A stretch of 64,000 nucleotides of DNA, from contig NZ_HE610990.1 of NCBI RefSeq assembly GCF_000285535.1, positions 59,472 through 123,471 on the forward strand. Direction: 5' to 3'. A program made the position numbers and the translations under genes. Each line of letters starts with the position of its first letter. Within the stretch, counting starts at the first letter, position 1. This document shows, in pieces, positions 45,390-54,129 of this stretch. Under the pieces are notes generated by a model that was not told the DNA's origin, made no database searches, and was given only the letters and a program-made list of their open reading frames with translations. The DNA comes from Bacillus timonensis. GTDB taxonomy: Bacteria > Bacillota > Bacilli > Bacillales > Bacillaceae_L.

Positions 45390-46289
45390 ATGTATTTAAA
45401 TCAATTTAATCCATATAATTATGATTATTATCGCATGCCAAATGACATTCAACTTGTAAATGATATTCAAAAAGCGATTAATGGAGAGTACAGTGCTATT
45501 GCGTGTTATAAGGAATTAGCTAAGCTGGCGCCTACAAACGTTGAAAAGGACAGAATTTTGGAGATACGAAAGGATGAAATACGTCACCTCGAAGAATTTA
45601 GTAAAATCTATACAAATTTAGCAGGAAAAAATCCATCTTATCAAAGCAATGAGAATTGTCCTAATAACTATAACGCAGGAATAGAGTTTGCCTTCAAAGA
45701 TGAACAAGAAACTGTTGATTTTTATTTAGAGATATCAGATAAAGCGAATGATCCAATTATAAAAGAAAGGTTTCGGCGTGCAGCTGCAGACGAACAAAAT
45801 CACGCTGTATGGTTTTTGTCTTTTTTTATTAATCCTAAGAGCGCACACATCAATCGGCAAATTAACAATTACGGAGCTAAAGGGGCATTAAGTGCATCCG
45901 TTTTAACTCTACCCCAAATGTTGACATATGCCCTTCAAGATGAATACCTCGCTCAAGCAAGATACGATGATATACTAAAAAGTTTTGGTTATATAAGGAC
46001 CTTTGCACAAATAAAAGAAGTTGAAAAGAGACATATAGATGCTTTATTGCCACTTTTTCAACGTTATCAAGTACCATTACCTGAAGATATATCGCAGAAT
46101 TTCGTTACAACTCCAGAAAGTATAAAAGCAGCATATGCTGCTGGTGTTCAGGGCGAAATAGACAATATTTCTATGTATAATAAGTTTCTTTCCCTTACTA
46201 TTCCAAATGATGTTCGAACCGTCTTTTCTCAACTTCGTAATGCCTCTTTGAATCATCTTGCAGCATTTGAAAGAGGTCTTGCACGATAA
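45390..46289 (+). CDS. Tandem ferritin-like domain protein (rubrerythrin-like plus DUF2202-like)
   Basis: 299 residues. Domain 1 (about 20-150) has ferritin-type iron ligands: E33 in NGEYSAIACYKEL, E/H in RKDEIRHLEEF, E in FKDEQETVDFY and AADEQNHAVW. Domain 2 (about 175-295) repeats the plan: ALQDEYLAQARYDD, VEKRHIDALL, GVQGEIDNISMY, LNHLAAFE. No rubredoxin tail, so it is not a complete rubrerythrin. RBS AAAGGAGGAC. The only plus-strand gene in this part, followed by its own terminator. A peroxide or iron role is inferred from the fold. Confidence 0.83.
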   Translation: MYLNQFNPYNYDYYRMPNDIQLVNDIQKAINGEYSAIACYKELAKLAPTNVEKDRILEIRKDEIRHLEEFSKIYTNLAGKNPSYQSNENCPNNYNAGIEFAFKDEQETVDFYLEISDKANDPIIKERFRRAAADEQNHAVWFLSFFINPKSAHINRQINNYGAKGALSASVLTLPQMLTYALQDEYLAQARYDDILKSFGYIRTFAQIKEVEKRHIDALLPLFQRYQVPLPEDISQNFVTTPESIKAAYAAGVQGEIDNISMYNKFLSLTIPNDVRTVFSQLRNASLNHLAAFERGLAR

Positions 46290-46296
46290 AAATAAT

Positions 46297-46323
46297 AAAG
46301 AAGGGAATTCTCCCCTTCTTTAT
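46297..46323 (+). terminator. Terminator of the ferritin-like gene
   Basis: AAAGAAGGG (46297-46305) / CCCTTCTTT (46313-46321), 8 nt after the stop codon. Confidence 0.85.
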
Positions 46324-46441
46324 CTCCAAAACCTCCCTTGAGCTGGCCCGCTGGAACTATTTGCTTACCTGGTTCCTGTCGGCCACCTTCAGCTCGACCT
46401 CATCAATTGCTGTCCACGAATGCCTGCTCTTTTCTTAATCC
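46324..46441. other. GC-richer unexplained stretch
   Basis: About 100 nt clearly richer in G+C than its surroundings, bracketed by GAGCTG (46340-46345) and CAGCTC (46390-46395). No coding frame, tRNA or known RNA was recognised. Confidence 0.3.
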
Positions 46442-47890
46442 TCAATGATAATTTAATATTTTTCGATAATAGATTCTCATTACAGTTAGAACCAGTCCCA
46501 CAATGAAGATAATCGCTAGTAAGATCATCGCAGCTGGGAAAATACCGAATGCGTCTTTTATTGTAGAACTATTATCCTGTAGTGTCGGGACAATAAAAAA
46601 TAACCATCCTATAAATATTACTGGCACCAATTGTGGAAATAACCGTAGGTAAAATCGCCAAGGTCGATGTTGCTTACGTTTATCCGCCCATTTTCTACTT
46701 CGCGTCATTCCTCTAATTCCAAAAACAAGGTAGAGTATTGTGATAGCACCTAATGATAAATCAATTATTTTAGGAACTGGAGCTTTTTCTTCAGGTTCTT
46801 TTCCCTCCGTTAATTGGATAATTCCTGAACTTATCTCATATGCGTGTTCAAGCGTAGGGGTAAAACTATTGAGTAGAACGGCAACTGCGTATCCACTACT
46901 AGGTACAATGTCTTGTTGAGTTTGATACGTAGATACTGATCCGCTATGCGAAATACGTGCTGGTTTGATGTTAGGTGAACTTAACGACCAACCAAGCCCA
47001 TATTTTTCGCTTCCAGGTTGTGGTGAATAGGATTCTTCCAATAATTCTTTTGATACTAACTGTTGTCCTAATTCGTTCTTCCCTTCGTTCGTATGCATAG
47101 CTAGCCATTTCCCCATATCTGATGCGGTTATAATGATACTTCCCGCACCCATATTCATTGCTTCAAGCTCTGTCCAAGGAATTGCAGTTCCATATGCTGT
47201 TACATACCCATTCGGTAGCCCTCGTACATAATCTCCTGAGTTTACTGTCGTAAGTGTGTCATTCATTCCAAGTGGAGTAAATACCTTTTGCTGTAGATAG
47301 TCTGTAAAATTCATCTCACTCACTTTCTCTACCAAATATGCTGAAAGCCAATAGTTAGCATTACTATAAGCATATTTCTCCCCTGGTTGAGATTGTAGCT
47401 TCCAGTCATGAAGTCGTTCTACACCTTTTTTTAACGTATCGGCTGGAGCTACAATAATTGGATCAGGTATCCCAGATGTATGACTTAATAGGTGTCGTAC
47501 TGTAACCTGTTTCCATCTAGGGTCATCCATAGTTCGTTTTGGCAGATAATTAACGACAGGGTCATCTAGTTTTACTTTTCCTTCATCAACTAGTTGTAAA
47601 ACCGAAAATGCTGTAATTGGTTTTGTACCGGAAGCAAGTCTCATTTTAGACTTTGCTGTCAGTGGGTCTCCGTTAGAATCGTGACCATAGCCTTTCTCAT
47701 AAACTAATTTACCATCTTTTACGACTACAATAGCTGCACCTGGGAGCCCGTTGCGTTTCATATAGTCCGTAACAAATTCATCAATCTCTTCCGTTTCAAT
47801 TACATCAGCAGCTTGAGCTGATAAAGGAAGGTGCAATGGGGTAGAGAACAAAAGTGTCACAAAAAAGAAAATAGCCATTTTCTTTCGCAT
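46442..47890 (-). CDS. Serine hydrolase, beta-lactamase/PBP4* family, with C-terminal membrane region
   Basis: 482 residues from ATG 47890, preceded by a weak AAGGGATGG; a 35-residue upstream extension was rejected because the signal peptide (MRKKMAIFFFVTLLFS...A-Q-A) begins here. Class C-type catalytic motifs: S-x-x-K in ASGTKPITAF, Y-x-N in YSNANYWL and H-x-G in SHSGSVSTY. Three hydrophobic helices near the C terminus (from about 365) anchor it. It probably acts on peptidoglycan or peptides outside the membrane; beta-lactam hydrolysis is not implied. Confidence 0.87.
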   Translation of the reverse strand: MRKKMAIFFFVTLLFSTPLHLPLSAQAADVIETEEIDEFVTDYMKRNGLPGAAIVVVKDGKLVYEKGYGHDSNGDPLTAKSKMRLASGTKPITAFSVLQLVDEGKVKLDDPVVNYLPKRTMDDPRWKQVTVRHLLSHTSGIPDPIIVAPADTLKKGVERLHDWKLQSQPGEKYAYSNANYWLSAYLVEKVSEMNFTDYLQQKVFTPLGMNDTLTTVNSGDYVRGLPNGYVTAYGTAIPWTELEAMNMGAGSIIITASDMGKWLAMHTNEGKNELGQQLVSKELLEESYSPQPGSEKYGLGWSLSSPNIKPARISHSGSVSTYQTQQDIVPSSGYAVAVLLNSFTPTLEHAYEISSGIIQLTEGKEPEEKAPVPKIIDLSLGAITILYLVFGIRGMTRSRKWADKRKQHRPWRFYLRLFPQLVPVIFIGWLFFIVPTLQDNSSTIKDAFGIFPAAMILLAIIFIVGLVLTVMRIYYRKILNYH

Positions 47891-48620
47891 TGTTATCCAT
47901 CCCTTCAAATTTATAATGTTATCTCCTACTACTTTCAATTTAAAAGAAGGGAAAAATTGTAAATCGCGCAAATTTTCCTTAATAGTTCCATTCACTTCTT
48001 CATAAGACTTACCATTCCAACAGAGAGGTTTGTTTGGATACCTTCTTCTTTAACTCCTTCGTTATTATATTCCTTTAAATTTCCTTCATTCAAAACTAAA
48101 AATTATTCATATCAAAAATCATAATTAAAATCTTAATAAAAAAAGATTGAAGTGATTTTGTGATAATAGAAAAAGGGCTGAACCCGTATTGGATTCAGCT
48201 GTTCAATGACATTATTGTTGGTAACTATAAATAAACATTAAAAAAACAGACTGCATATAGTGTAGCGGGGTCCGTTAACTATCGCAAAACTCGAATTTGC
48301 ACAACAAAATGTAGTGCTTCCTGTATATAAAAGTGGTCCAGTTTTATGAACTGGACCACTATTTTTTAACATTTCTAACAAATCTTTATATTTTTCCTAT
48401 CCTATACCATTTTCAGCTTTTTATTGTATTTGTGAAGAAGGCAGCGTTTATTTGTTTTAAAATCAACGCAACTATATTAATAAAATATAAATACACATAT
48501 CATAATGGGCCGAACAAATAACATCCAATTTATTTTATTTGCAACTTCCCTACATCTTTTTCCGTTTCCCACGGTTAGCAGAAAAGCCTGGAAATTTAAA
48601 TAGATAAAAAAGTTATTATT
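47891..48620. other. 730-nt gene-poor region
   Basis: No convincing gene. It contains a minus-strand terminator-like hairpin (GCTGAATCC/GGGTTCAGC with CCTTTTTC, 48171-48200) and a strong bidirectional one (AGTGGTCCAGTT/AACTGGACCACT, 48332-48360, then ATTTTTT). The 62-codon frame beginning at 48333 starts inside the hairpin and has no RBS. Confidence 0.5.
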
Positions 48621-48908
48621 CTAATTAACTGGATATACTGTTTTATGGTCTGCAATGATAGTAATTGTAGACTTTTCCTTATTAAACTCAACATTTGCTG
48701 CTGATGTATAATACCAAGTCTTTTGGTTTTTCTCTACATCAAATAAATTTAATTCCTCTTTAAATTTGATGATTTCTTTAGCTTTTTCTTCGGAAATTTT
48801 GATAGACATAACCCACTTATCTTGTTCTGGAAGAATATCATATTCATCTGTTTGATAAAATAGTCTGCTTCCAATCGCATGACGAATCAACAACATAACA
48901 GACACCAC
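48621..48908 (-). CDS. Hypothetical small protein overlapping the pirin gene
   Basis: Up to 95 residues; the likely first Met is at 48893 (MLLIRHAIGS). The C-terminal 75 residues look protein-like (KWVMSIKISEEKAKEII, then beta-type ANVEFNKEKSTITIIADH) and are in frame to a TAA. The start lies within the pirin frame, in a different phase, without a clear RBS. It may be a real coupled gene, a 5'-truncated remnant or the product of a missed frameshift. Family not recognised. Confidence 0.4.
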   Translation of the reverse strand: MVSVMLLIRHAIGSRLFYQTDEYDILPEQDKWVMSIKISEEKAKEIIKFKEELNLFDVEKNQKTWYYTSAANVEFNKEKSTITIIADHKTVYPVN

Positions 48909-49605
48909 CCAAATCTATCAATAAAAAGAAGGTTTCTTTTGTTGCTTTTAAAGTGAGTTCGTTATTTTCAATTATACGTGCACTATCTCTTTTTCCAACG
49001 ATAACATCATTGTCCAGAACAAGTTCCCCATCAATCACAAAAACATACATCTTTCTTCCTTGTTTTTGTTGATAGTAGATCCCTTCTCCTGCATCTAATT
49101 TGGATAAGTATAATGTAACATCACTATGAATCTTCGCAGCTCCATTGGTTGGAGTTGAAGAAACGATTGGTAACAACTTATTCCTCATTGAATCAACATT
49201 ATAGAAAATATCCTCATAGGAAGGGGGTAATTGCTTTTTGGAAGGTTTAAACCATAGCTGTAAAAAGCTTGCTTCCTCTTCTAAAGAAGGATTCATTTCG
49301 GAATGGAGTAAACCAGTTCCAGCAGTCATACGCTGAACATTCCCAAATTGTAATACCCCACTATTTCCTAGACTATCTTCGTGCTTTAGTTGACCATGCA
49401 ATACAATCGATACAATTTCCGCTTCCCTATGTGGATGTATGCCAAATCCTTTTCCTGCTTGTACTGTGTCATCATTAAAAACACGAAGTGGACCAAATTG
49501 GATATTTTCCTCATCATAGTACTCACCAAATGAAAAACTAAGATTGCTCTCCAACCAATCATTTTTTACAGAGTAACGAGATGCTGCCGAAAATCTCTGA
49601 ATCAT
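48844..49605 (-). CDS. Pirin-family cupin protein
   Basis: 253 residues. The N-terminal pirin domain shows the metal ligands in GIHPHREAEIVSIVLHG (H57, H59) and GLLHSEMNP (H101, E103), followed by the second cupin half. Bacterial pirins act as quercetin-type dioxygenases or redox regulators. The last 20 residues after LLIDLGG run past the usual family end, which may be a frame artefact. An MhqR box (49622-49639) lies just upstream, placing it in the quinone-stress regulon. Confidence 0.87.
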   Translation of the reverse strand: MIQRFSAASRYSVKNDWLESNLSFSFGEYYDEENIQFGPLRVFNDDTVQAGKGFGIHPHREAEIVSIVLHGQLKHEDSLGNSGVLQFGNVQRMTAGTGLLHSEMNPSLEEEASFLQLWFKPSKKQLPPSYEDIFYNVDSMRNKLLPIVSSTPTNGAAKIHSDVTLYLSKLDAGEGIYYQQKQGRKMYVFVIDGELVLDNDVIVGKRDSARIIENNELTLKATKETFFLLIDLGGVCYVVDSSCDWKQTILSNR

Positions 49606-49621
49606 TTATCTCACTCCTAAG

Positions 49622-49639
49622 TATCTTGAATCCGAGATA
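49622..49639. promoter_or_regulatory. MhqR box upstream of the pirin gene
   Basis: TATCTTGAATCCGAGATA, 16 of 18 matches to TATCTCGAATTCGAGATA, ending 17 nt before the pirin ATG. Confidence 0.82.
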
Positions 49640-49843
49640 AATATATATGAAAAAGCCCATCCTGTCAATTTTCACCTACTACCTATAAGGAAGAAAATTA
49701 ACTTAACAATAAAAACTACAACGTTTTTTCTTAGCTAGAGATGTATCCCTATCTCCTTTTCTGATGATTTAGCAAATATTTTTGATAAAAAACCCATTTA
49801 GTACACCTCCTATTATTCCACTCTCTAAAATTTGCATTCTTTG

Positions 49844-50269
49844 TTAGGCGTCTCTTTTTAGATCATTTGAATTTTGATTAAACAGTACGCGATTTAGTGA
49901 AAATAACTTACTTCCATTAATCGCAAGATAAACAGATATCGCTAAAAATGCTAAATCTAATTCATATCCTGCCATTTGACCATTTCCTAATAAACCAACA
50001 GGAAGTTTAGCAGTAATAATCGCTCCAACCATTAATAAAACGGCTAAAACAGAAACTAGTCTAGTCGCAAATCCTATAATTAGTGCTATACCTCCAATTA
50101 TTTCAAATAAAGCAACTCCATATGCCATAAATCCGGGTATATTAATACTCTCAAACCATCCTAAAGTATTCTCAATTCCTCCTTGGAACTTAACTATCCC
50201 ATGTATAAAAAATAGTATCCCCAGTGTAACTCGTAAAATAAGTGCTCCAATTTCGTTTTTTTGTGTCAT
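49844..50269 (-). CDS. mhqP: DoxX-family membrane protein, MhqP-like
   Basis: 141 residues with four membrane helices; DoxX motif LGILFFIHGIVKFQGG near 16-31 and ALFEIIGGIALIIGFATR near 58-75. It matches the DoxX proteins (MhqP, CatD) that in Bacillus accompany ring-cleavage dioxygenases during quinone stress. Last gene of the run starting at 53501; 30 nt after the esterase gene. Confidence 0.83.
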   Translation of the reverse strand: MTQKNEIGALILRVTLGILFFIHGIVKFQGGIENTLGWFESINIPGFMAYGVALFEIIGGIALIIGFATRLVSVLAVLLMVGAIITAKLPVGLLGNGQMAGYELDLAFLAISVYLAINGSKLFSLNRVLFNQNSNDLKRDA

Positions 50270-50299
50270 TTTCTCTTCTCCTATAAAATATTTTTTAAA

Positions 50300-50902
50300 T
50301 TATAATTTTTTATACCATTGTGCAGCAGCTTCTACTTCTGTTACTGTCAACTGATGACCTCTATTTTCCCAATGAATTTCTACATCCGCATTTGCCTTTT
50401 CTAATAAAGACTGCAACTCAGCAGATTCCATCGGAGAGCAGATTGGATCATTAGTACCAGCAGCAATAAATACGGACTTCCCTGTTAAATCAGGAAGATC
50501 AATTCCTTTGCGAGGAACCATTGGATGATGAAGAATTGCCCCTTTTAATGCATCTTGATAGTGAAATAAAAGACTAGCTGCTATATTTGCTCCATTTGAA
50601 TATCCAATTGCAAGGATGTTATTGCGATTAAATTCATATTTGTCAGCTGCTTCATCAAGAAACTCATTTAATTCTTTTGTTCTGTATATAAGGTCTTCTA
50701 TATCAAAAATTCCTTCAGACAATCTTCTGAAGAAACGTGGCATGCCATTTTCTAAAACATTTCCTCGAACACTTAAAACAGAGGCCTCATCATCAATCCT
50801 TCCTGCAAGAGGTAACAAATCTAATTCATTTCCTCCTGTACCGTGAAGCATTAATAATGTAGGTTTTTCTGGATTTGTTCCCTTATTAAATATGTGCTTC
50901 AT
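50300..50902 (-). CDS. mhqD: Carboxylesterase/phospholipase family hydrolase, MhqD-like
   Basis: 200-residue alpha/beta hydrolase. Oxyanion part LMLHGTGGNE near 17-26, nucleophile elbow GYSNGA near 99, catalytic Asp in GTNDPICSP near 149 and His in NRGHQLT near 180. Same length as B. subtilis MhqD, induced by methylhydroquinone. It starts inside the stop of the upstream dioxygenase gene (ATGA overlap), so translation is coupled. Confidence 0.87.
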   Translation of the reverse strand: MKHIFNKGTNPEKPTLLMLHGTGGNELDLLPLAGRIDDEASVLSVRGNVLENGMPRFFRRLSEGIFDIEDLIYRTKELNEFLDEAADKYEFNRNNILAIGYSNGANIAASLLFHYQDALKGAILHHPMVPRKGIDLPDLTGKSVFIAAGTNDPICSPMESAELQSLLEKANADVEIHWENRGHQLTVTEVEAAAQWYKKL

Positions 50903-51846
50903 TTTTTATCTCCTTCCACTACGCGAACCTCAACAGAAGGTAAGCTTTCTTCTAATTCTTCTCGTTTTGACTCTAACCATGTAGGAAGCATGAGCTTTTT
51001 ACCTAGCTCATTAGTTGGCTCATCTACCGAAAAACCTGGTGGGTCGGTCGCTATTTCGAAAAGGATTCCTCCCTCTTCATGAAAATACACAGCTTTAAAG
51101 TAGTTTCGATCGCGGACTTCTGTTGGGTAATACCCTTTTTCTTGAAGAAGATTTCTCCATCTAAGCAGATCTTCTTCATCCTTTGCCCTCCATGCAATAT
51201 GGTGAACAGTTCCTGCTCCCATAAGCCCCCTAACAGATGGAGTTAACTTAATGTCTATGATATTTCCAAGTGAAGCATCGGACTTGAATCGAAGAAAACC
51301 TTCTTCGTCACCAATGCATGTGAGACCTAATACATTCTCAAGTAAATCTGCAGTCTTATTGGGTTGTGCAGAAATTAAAGTAGCACCAGAAAAGCCTTTT
51401 ATTGCATTCTCCGATTTTATCCCGCCAAAACTCCAATTATTAATGGATCCTTCGTTTCGTTCGATTAGTTCAAGCTCCAGTCCATCTGGATCATTAAATG
51501 CAATGTTTCTTTCACCAAACCGGATGGAAGATCTGAAATCAACACCAAACTTACTCAAACGTTCTTCCCAAAATTCTAACGAACCGGACGGTATGGAATA
51601 GCTCGTTACCCCCACTTGTCCCAATCCGATTCGACCTTTTAGCTGTTTTAGCCATGGAAAAAAGGTAATGACTGTTCCTGGTTCACCAGCTTCATTCCCA
51701 AAATAGAGGTGATAAACTTCTGGGCGGTCAAAATTAATAGTTTTTTTTACAAGCCTAAGCCCAAGTACACCTGCATAAAAATCAATATTTCTTTGTGCAT
51801 CGTTAACCATTGCTGTTATATGATGAATGCCCGCTGTTCTTTGCAT
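50899..51846 (-). CDS. VOC-family ring-cleaving dioxygenase, MhqA/MhqO-like
   Basis: 315 residues from ATG 51846 (RBS GGGAGGG). Two vicinal-oxygen-chelate repeats. Metal ligands are expected in GIHHITAMVND (H near 8), VHHIAWRAKDEE and the glutamate of GGILFEIATDPPG. A paralogue of the gene at 52563 (same length, same blocks). These enzymes open hydroquinone or catechol rings with Fe(II). Between a flavin reductase and the MhqD-like esterase. Confidence 0.9.
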   Translation of the reverse strand: MQRTAGIHHITAMVNDAQRNIDFYAGVLGLRLVKKTINFDRPEVYHLYFGNEAGEPGTVITFFPWLKQLKGRIGLGQVGVTSYSIPSGSLEFWEERLSKFGVDFRSSIRFGERNIAFNDPDGLELELIERNEGSINNWSFGGIKSENAIKGFSGATLISAQPNKTADLLENVLGLTCIGDEEGFLRFKSDASLGNIIDIKLTPSVRGLMGAGTVHHIAWRAKDEEDLLRWRNLLQEKGYYPTEVRDRNYFKAVYFHEEGGILFEIATDPPGFSVDEPTNELGKKLMLPTWLESKREELEESLPSVEVRVVEGDKK

Positions 51847-51933
51847 CTCATTCCCTCCCTGTGACAGAGGGATAGGTTCCTCGTCCCCCAAATTTTTCTT
51901 AATTGGTGGGACAACGTACCTGTCCCCTTAACT

Positions 51934-52551
51934 CTACTTAGGTCGTTCTATCTCAAATAGATCTCCGATTTTCGCATAGTTGGCACCAGCCAATCGGCTC
52001 ACGGCAGCTAACCCTCGAGGATCAATTCTCCCTTTTGCGTAGATATCACCTTCAATATGATATTGAACAACTCTTCCTATGATAAAATCACAACCTGGAG
52101 AATTAACTCCGCCCAATTCTAAAGATTGTTCCAATACGCACTCCAATCGAACCTTTGCTTCTTTCACTCCAGGAACAGAGACCTTTACACTTTCAATTGA
52201 AGTTAATCCCGCTAATTTAATCTCACTTTGATTTGGTGGTAAACTTGCAGCGGTTTTATTGATTTTTTCAACATTTTGTTCATCCACAATATGGACTACA
52301 AATTCCTTTAAAGTTGTAATATTTCTAGCAGAATCCTTCTGTCTGCCCTCTGTACGTTGTATTGACAATGAAATCATCGGAGGATTTGAGGAGACAATAT
52401 TAAAATAACTAAAAGGTGCTCCATTTAAGACTCCCTCTTCAGAGAGAGTTGTAACGAAAGCAATAGGCCTCGGAATAATACTTCCTATTAGAAATTTATA
52501 ATTCTCTCTTTCTGATATGGAAGTAGGGTCTATTGAAAGCATCGGATTCAT
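51934..52551 (-). CDS. Flavin reductase-like FMN-binding protein
   Basis: 205 residues, split-barrel flavin-binding fold: GSIIPRPIAFVTTLSEEG near 23-40 and the NIVSSNPPMISLSIQR segment. Relatives act as flavin reductases or in aromatic degradation. Its position between two ring-cleaving dioxygenases suggests a supply of reduced flavin, or reduction of quinones. RBS AAAGGA. In B. subtilis mhqNOP the reductase slot is filled by a nitroreductase, MhqN, which is absent here. Confidence 0.85.
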   Translation of the reverse strand: MNPMLSIDPTSISERENYKFLIGSIIPRPIAFVTTLSEEGVLNGAPFSYFNIVSSNPPMISLSIQRTEGRQKDSARNITTLKEFVVHIVDEQNVEKINKTAASLPPNQSEIKLAGLTSIESVKVSVPGVKEAKVRLECVLEQSLELGGVNSPGCDFIIGRVVQYHIEGDIYAKGRIDPRGLAAVSRLAGANYAKIGDLFEIERPK

Positions 52552-52562
52552 TCCTTTACAAA

Positions 52563-53501
52563 TTAATCTAGTTTTCTCACTTTAATCGGAATCAAACTAC
52601 GTTCTAGCTGCTCTCTATATTGTTCATACTGTACAGGTAACATTAATTGCTCTCCCATTGTTTCGTGTGATTCGTCATGAGCGAATCCAGGAGGATCTGT
52701 TGCGATTTCGAATAGGATTTCTCCATGTTCTCTAAAATAAATGGCATTGAAATAATTTCTGTCTTGTACTGGAGTTACTCCGTAGCCATTTTGGGCAACA
52801 TATTTTTGCCAATCTAATTGGTCTTTCTCATCACTAGCTCTCCATGCGATATGGTGAACTGTTCCAACACCCATTTGGCCTCTGCCAGTTGGAACTACTT
52901 TTAGGTCTATGATATTTCCAATATCTGCAGAAGAACGATAACGAACAAAATCTCCTTCTTCATCTACTTTTTCAAGACCCATTACTTTTTCGAGTGTTTC
53001 TGCTGTTTTATCTGGCTTTGCTGAAAATAATGTAGCGCCGCCAAAACCTTTTATTGCAACTTCAGGTGTTACATCTCCGAATGTCCAAGTATTGATTTCG
53101 CCTTCTTCTCTCTCAACAATTTCTAGGTGAAGTCCATGTGGATCATCAAATTCCAAATATGTTTCTCCAAATCGTGTGATTTTAGTGTAAGGAATATCAA
53201 ACTTTTCTAATCTTGATTCCCAAAAATCCAATGCTCCTTTAGGAACAACATAAGAAGTTACACCTACTTGACCATCCCCAATTTTTCCTTGATAAGCGTC
53301 TGCCCAAGGGAAAAACGTAATGATTGTCCCTGGTTTTCCACCTTCATTTCCAAAATAAAGATGATACGTACCTGGATCATCGAAATTTACTGTTTGTTTT
53401 ACTAAACGTAACCCTAAAACTCCAGCATAGAAATCTACATTTTCTTGTGGATGACCTACTATTGCTGTAATGTGGTGAATCCCCATTGTCTTTTTAGTCA
53501 T
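52563..53501 (-). CDS. mhqO: VOC-family ring-cleaving dioxygenase, MhqO-like
   Basis: 312 residues from ATG 53501 (RBS AGGAGTGG). Two VOC repeats with GIHHITAIVG, VHHIAWRASDEK and GEILFEIATDPPG holding the expected His/His/Glu metal site. First gene of the dioxygenase-reductase-dioxygenase-esterase-DoxX run; an MhqR box is centred about 105 nt upstream. Assigned to MhqO by layout and repressor site; MhqA or MhqE names are possible alternatives. Confidence 0.88.
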   Translation of the reverse strand: MTKKTMGIHHITAIVGHPQENVDFYAGVLGLRLVKQTVNFDDPGTYHLYFGNEGGKPGTIITFFPWADAYQGKIGDGQVGVTSYVVPKGALDFWESRLEKFDIPYTKITRFGETYLEFDDPHGLHLEIVEREEGEINTWTFGDVTPEVAIKGFGGATLFSAKPDKTAETLEKVMGLEKVDEEGDFVRYRSSADIGNIIDLKVVPTGRGQMGVGTVHHIAWRASDEKDQLDWQKYVAQNGYGVTPVQDRNYFNAIYFREHGEILFEIATDPPGFAHDESHETMGEQLMLPVQYEQYREQLERSLIPIKVRKLD

Positions 53502-53598
53502 TTGTACCACTCCTATTTCTAGTTTTTTGATTAATTACTATCAGGTTTTACTAATAAAATAAAACCATTCTACTTTTATACATAATCTTTAATTAAAG

Positions 53599-53616
53599 TA
53601 TCTTTACCTCAAGATA
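53599..53616. promoter_or_regulatory. MhqR box upstream of the dioxygenase operon
   Basis: TATCTTTACCTCAAGATA: the outer TATCT/AGATA arms of the MhqR palindrome with a degenerate centre, between mhqR and the first dioxygenase gene. Confidence 0.75.
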
Positions 53617-53648
53617 TATTACAAAAAAAATATCATTACTATTTTGAA

Positions 53649-54077
53649 CTAATTTTCCACCTTTTCTTTTACTCTTTTTAAAAAGTCTACCAGAGTATCC
53701 ACCTCACTAGAGGTTAGTGAATCAAAAACCCGATCTACAAAATCCTCATGTTCAGGCATTATTGTAATCATTATTTCAATTCCAGCATCAGTCAACGTTA
53801 CATGTATAGCACGTCGATCATCTGGACAAGCACTTCGCTTTAAAAATCCTTTTTGTTCTAACCTATCTATTACATACGTCATTGAACCACTTGTTATTAG
53901 GACACTCTTACCAATCTGTTGAATTGTTTGCTTACCTTTGTGAAAAAGTACTTCTAGTACTGAAAACTCAGTTATGCTTAAGTTGTTTTTCATCATATCG
54001 TCTCTAATTCTTTCTTGGAGCGCTCTTGATGTTTGCATTAAAATCAAAAATGCTTGGTTTGTGCATTTACTTGCCAT
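53649..54077 (-). CDS. mhqR: MarR-type repressor of quinone detoxification genes
   Basis: 142 residues from ATG 54077 (AGGAGG 7 nt upstream; a GTG two codons earlier was rejected). Winged helix with NLSITEFSVLEVLFHKGKQTIQQIGKSVLITSG-type recognition region, very similar to B. subtilis MhqR. MhqR responds to hydroquinones and quinones without a conserved redox cysteine; here C5 and C96-region cysteines exist but are not at a conserved sensing position I know. It is followed by the dioxygenase operon and preceded by its own palindrome. Confidence 0.88.
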   Translation of the reverse strand: MASKCTNQAFLILMQTSRALQERIRDDMMKNNLSITEFSVLEVLFHKGKQTIQQIGKSVLITSGSMTYVIDRLEQKGFLKRSACPDDRRAIHVTLTDAGIEIMITIMPEHEDFVDRVFDSLTSSEVDTLVDFLKRVKEKVEN

Positions 54078-54111
54078 ACTCACACCTCCTGAAAGATATC
54101 TTGAATTAAAT

Positions 54112-54129
54112 TATCTTGATTTCAAGATA
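54112..54129. promoter_or_regulatory. MhqR box in front of mhqR
   Basis: TATCTTGA-TT-TCAAGATA, a perfect palindrome 35 nt before the mhqR ATG, with a further half site TATCTTGAATT at 54097-54107. Indicates autorepression. Confidence 0.85.

Noticed and set aside
48333..48521. 62-codon plus-strand frame
   Set aside because: It starts inside a terminator hairpin, has no RBS and a low-complexity aromatic-rich translation.
48844..49605. Treating pirin as a frameshifted pseudogene
   Set aside because: The complete pirin domain is intact; only a short C-terminal extension is unusual.
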